Positions 61,701 to 64,000 of a stretch of 64,000 bases of DNA are shown here, one piece after another (the first letter of the stretch is position 1; each line of letters opens with the position of its first letter). The stretch spans positions 109,095 through 173,094 of the forward strand of contig CALYLW010000549.1 in NCBI GenBank assembly GCA_944989445.1. The letters are read 5' to 3'. Position numbers and translations under genes: made by a program. The notes beneath the pieces are model-generated. The model had not been told where the DNA came from, did no database searches, and saw only the letters and a list, made by a program, of their open reading frames with translations. Source of the stretch: Ampullaceana balthica (taxonomy: Eukaryota; Mollusca; Gastropoda; Lymnaeidae).

Positions 61701-63302
61701 TGGTTTTATATTTACTTGTCTGCTTTTTATTCCTTAAAATAGTTTAAATTAAAATGCCCTTGCTACAACTGTGTAGTCGTATTTTTTCCTTGGTTTTAAA
61801 GCAAAATTGAAATTTTTCTAATACACAGCCAGAAGAGCATTCTATTACAGACCTCCTGTGTACATATGTTGAACATATCACACAACATGTGGCTAGCTGC
61901 TGTGTCAAGGCCATTAACAAACCAAAAGGGACTGTTTTAGTGACAGGGGGTGGGGCATTCAACACAACGCTCATGGAGAAGTTAAAAGAAAAACTTTCAA
62001 AACATAACATTAAGGTAAGAATTGAAAGAATACATTTTGTTAATGAGTTTAATTACTTAATTTGGATGAATTAGTTTTTTGCAAGCTTCTACCTGAAAAA
62101 ATAATGAGCTTTAGGGGCCGTCCATAAAGTACGTCACGCTCCAGAGGGGGAAAGGGGGTGTAAAAAAGTATGACAGGGGGAGGGGGGTCCGGCCATGTGT
62201 GACGTCATGGTGTTTTATATTAAATTTAAACTATTTTGATAATTAAAAAAAACATTTTTGTTCGAAAGTCTGACATACTTTAGGGGGGGGGGTCGTCCGA
62301 GATTTGTGACGGGGGATGGGGGAGTTAATAATGGTCAAAAATAGTGTGACGTTCTTTATGGACGGCTCCTTATCAAACTAATTGGTGATTAAAAAAATCT
62401 TTGGATGATTTTCTTTGCATTTATAGAGTCAAACAAAGTTCAGTTTATAATTTAAAAAAATACAGAACAGTAAAAGTTTTTGTGGGTTGCATGACTTTTT
62501 CAGCTGAAAGTGTAAATAAAAAACAATAGATACTTCTTCTATTTCTTAATGGCCGACGTTCAATGCTCTGATAATTATGGCACCTATATTATGGATATTT
62601 CTAAACCAAAAAATGAACAATTTATTAGTTAGAAAATCTTCATTTAGTTAATGTAAGTTAATTCCCTGAAGGCCTCTATACTCCTTTTTAGAGACTGAGT
62701 GATTTTTTCTGAACCAAAATATCCATTTTGCATTATTCATAATGATGCTCAGACATGTTGTTTTTTTCCCATAATTCTTTTTAACATGGAATTTTCTGTG
62801 TACTTTGAAATAGTTCTCAAATATCCTATTCTCTATATTCTCATCAGTATTATATAGTGAAATACGTTTAATGCGAAAACACTTAATCAGTTATCAGGAA
62901 ATTATAATACGGATCCCAACAAACTAGTATGTATTTTCTTATATCCTTTACGCAAAATTCTTTAAGCACGAAAAAATACATCAGTCCCCTCAATTTAGAG
63001 TTCAACAATTTTCACTGCACATTATCCATGTCCATTTAACTTAATTCTAGATTGTTGATACTGATGATGAAATAGTGGAATATAAAGAAGCTCTGATTTT
63101 TGCATTCTTGGGCCTGCGATCACTTCTGAACATGGAGAACATCTTCAGCTCAGTGACAGGCAGTAAAACAGATACAGTTTCAGGGAGTATCCACCACGGA
63201 ACCCAGTGCCACAACAAACCAAGTCTACAGGATCGATTTAATTTCATGATTCGGAAGAAAAGTTTAGGTGTAAATGAACTAAGGATAATCCGTGAAAAGT
63301 AA
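58786..63302 (+). CDS. anmK: Anhydro-N-acetylmuramic acid kinase (AnmK), six exons
   Basis: Predicted exons: 58786-58974, 60326-60507, 60647-60791, 61071-61295, 61829-62014 and 63051-63302 (stop TAA 63300-63302). Intron phases are 0,2,0,0,0, all introns are GT-AG, and the joined frame gives 392 residues against about 350-390 for the family. The known family reaction is ATP-dependent phosphorylation with opening of the 1,6-anhydro ring of anhydroMurNAc, yielding MurNAc-6-phosphate. Visible motifs: SGTSLDGLD at residues 11-19 (phosphate loop), [11 protein letters not shown] at 95-105, [10 protein letters not shown] near 138-147, INLGGIANV before the third intron, GFDVCPCN at 176-183 (Asp178 corresponds to the catalytic Asp of bacterial YDTGPGN), TGGGAFN at 286-292 and [10 protein letters not shown] at 321-330. 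There is no signal peptide, so a cytosolic enzyme is inferred. The ATG at 58786 has A at -3 and starts directly before the conserved N-terminus. About 35 residues after [14 protein letters not shown] exceed the usual family end. Partner enzymes are not in the window. Confidence 0.93.
59745..60050 (+). repeat. Family C dispersed repeat in AnmK intron 1
   Basis: This intron segment is about 85-90% alike by eye to 6574-6880, from CAACAAAGCCCGTCC through CTCGTTTTGAACGTCCGCG to a TTTTATTATATA-rich tail. A shorter relic lies at 42400-42470. No terminal inverted repeats, poly(A) or coding capacity are visible, so the class is unknown. Confidence 0.7.
62114..62369. mobile_element. PIF/Harbinger-like MITE in AnmK intron 5
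   Basis: A 256-bp element begins GGGGCCGTCCATAAAGTACG and ends in the inverse (TTTATGGACGGCTCC), flanked by a TTA direct repeat at 62111-62113 and 62370-62372. A 3-bp TWA duplication with GGG-type TIRs fits PIF/Harbinger. It is G-rich next to its ends and has no coding capacity. It lies wholly within the intron and does not touch splice sites. Confidence 0.75.
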
Positions 63303-63431
63303 TGAAGGAAAGTTGTAGAGAAAGATAAAGGATTGGATCAACTGGTATGGAAGTGAGCTTGATAAATTGTGGAGACCATTAAAAGTTATAAAGGCAATGC
63401 ATCAAAATTATGCCTTAATTAAAGACTTGAA

Positions 63432-63437
63432 AATAAA
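63432..63437 (+). terminator. Candidate polyadenylation signal of AnmK
   Basis: A canonical AATAAA hexamer lies about 130 nt after the AnmK stop codon and is the first one downstream. It would give a short 3' UTR. Beyond it, to the end of the window, only AT-rich sequence without recognisable features is seen. Confidence 0.5.
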
Positions 63438-64000
63438 TTTTACAGATTTTATGAAGGTTAGTCCTTTTTATATACAAGCATTATAAGCTTTAACATACAA
63501 AATTGTTTCAGCTTTAATAATTTTTAAAAACGTCTATGAAGTTTTTAGGTAATTTTTGCGTAAAAGCTACAAATTAAAAAAATATATACATGTAATTGTA
63601 ATCTTTAAATTTAAAAATGCTTTGTTGTTTTTTTAAAAATCTAATTTTTGAAAAGTTGTAAGTATTTAAGTTCTTACAATTATGATTATAAAAGTTTCAA
63701 ATACAGTGGTACAAGGAAATTAACAAACAAATTATATCACTTCAAGATTTTTATGCTTCACTAGGTTCATTTTAAAAAAAAATTTTTTAGGACAGTTGTA
63801 GGCGATGGATAAGATTGTTAAACTCAGGTCTATTGTTTTCAATTTCAAGTGAAGTTAAATGAACTTTTTTATCAAATAACAGATATTTTGTATTTATTTG
63901 ATTTCCTTTCAAATCATTCATAGCTGGAGTTAGTGGCTAATGTCGTTTAAATTTTAAAGACTATTTATTCCCATTACTAGAGGAAACATTATTCAGATAC
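63438..64000. other. AT-rich sequence, no feature seen
   Basis: Downstream of the AnmK poly(A) signal there are only short T/A runs and no supported frame or repeat family. Confidence 0.5.

Noticed and set aside
58786..63302. AnmK as bacterial contamination
   Set aside because: The reading frame is divided by five GT-AG introns in consistent phases, and the introns contain repeat families present elsewhere in the window.

Overview
This window is AT-rich, repeat-dense animal DNA. The organism is most likely a mollusc or another lophotrochozoan. That is inferred from a gene with canonical GT-AG introns, animal-type hAT, Tigger/pogo, PIF/Harbinger-like, LTR and non-LTR elements, tRNA-derived SINEs and abundant mini- and microsatellites. 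No operons, Shine-Dalgarno sites, rRNA genes or CRISPR arrays are visible. Nearly all long open frames here lie in tandem repeats or transposon arms and are not genes.

One convincing cellular gene is present. At 58786-63302 (+) six exons, joined in matching phases, encode a 392-residue anhydro-N-acetylmuramic acid kinase (AnmK). This is a bacterial peptidoglycan-recycling enzyme, here in an intron-bearing animal locus flanked and interrupted by the host's own repeats. The ATP-binding signature and the catalytic-motif Asp are kept. The sequence flavour recalls the Bacteroidota-type enzyme, which suggests ancient horizontal transfer.

Layout. 0-5 kb: a TIR element inside a (TA)n tract, a SINE, a hAT element with 8-bp target-site duplication (TSD), a 35-bp minisatellite and the first copies of a dispersed repeat I call family A. 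5-10.4 kb: a hAT (5123-7421) carrying a nested long-TIR element, two nearly identical family A units in tandem, and a 43-bp minisatellite. 10.5-15.5 kb: a hAT with a broken transposase that is split by a LINE 3' end. 16.1-21.4 kb: a Tigger/pogo-like element split by a 4.4-kb LTR retrotransposon with TGCAT TSDs; its gag, broken and hit by a LINE, carries a CCHC knuckle and an unexpected KH-like C-terminus. 21-32 kb: mostly relic DNA, family A units, a SINE, a hAT MITE, a 2-kb hAT and a 26-bp minisatellite. 32.6-36.1 kb: a 3.5-kb 14-bp minisatellite, almost without G on the + strand and with a higher-order repeat. 37.4-39.8 kb: a hAT with a transposase relic interrupted by a 441-bp inverted-repeat element; its internally deleted derivative is at 56.6 kb. 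42-49 kb: more repeats, including four elements nested in each other at 46.5-48.95 kb. 50.9-54.7 kb: 32-bp and 23-bp minisatellites. 58.7-63.4 kb: the AnmK gene.

The genes do not form a pathway within the window. AnmK stands alone; any partner enzymes would be elsewhere in the genome. Everything else is mobile DNA in successive layers, and several layers can be ordered in time by nesting.
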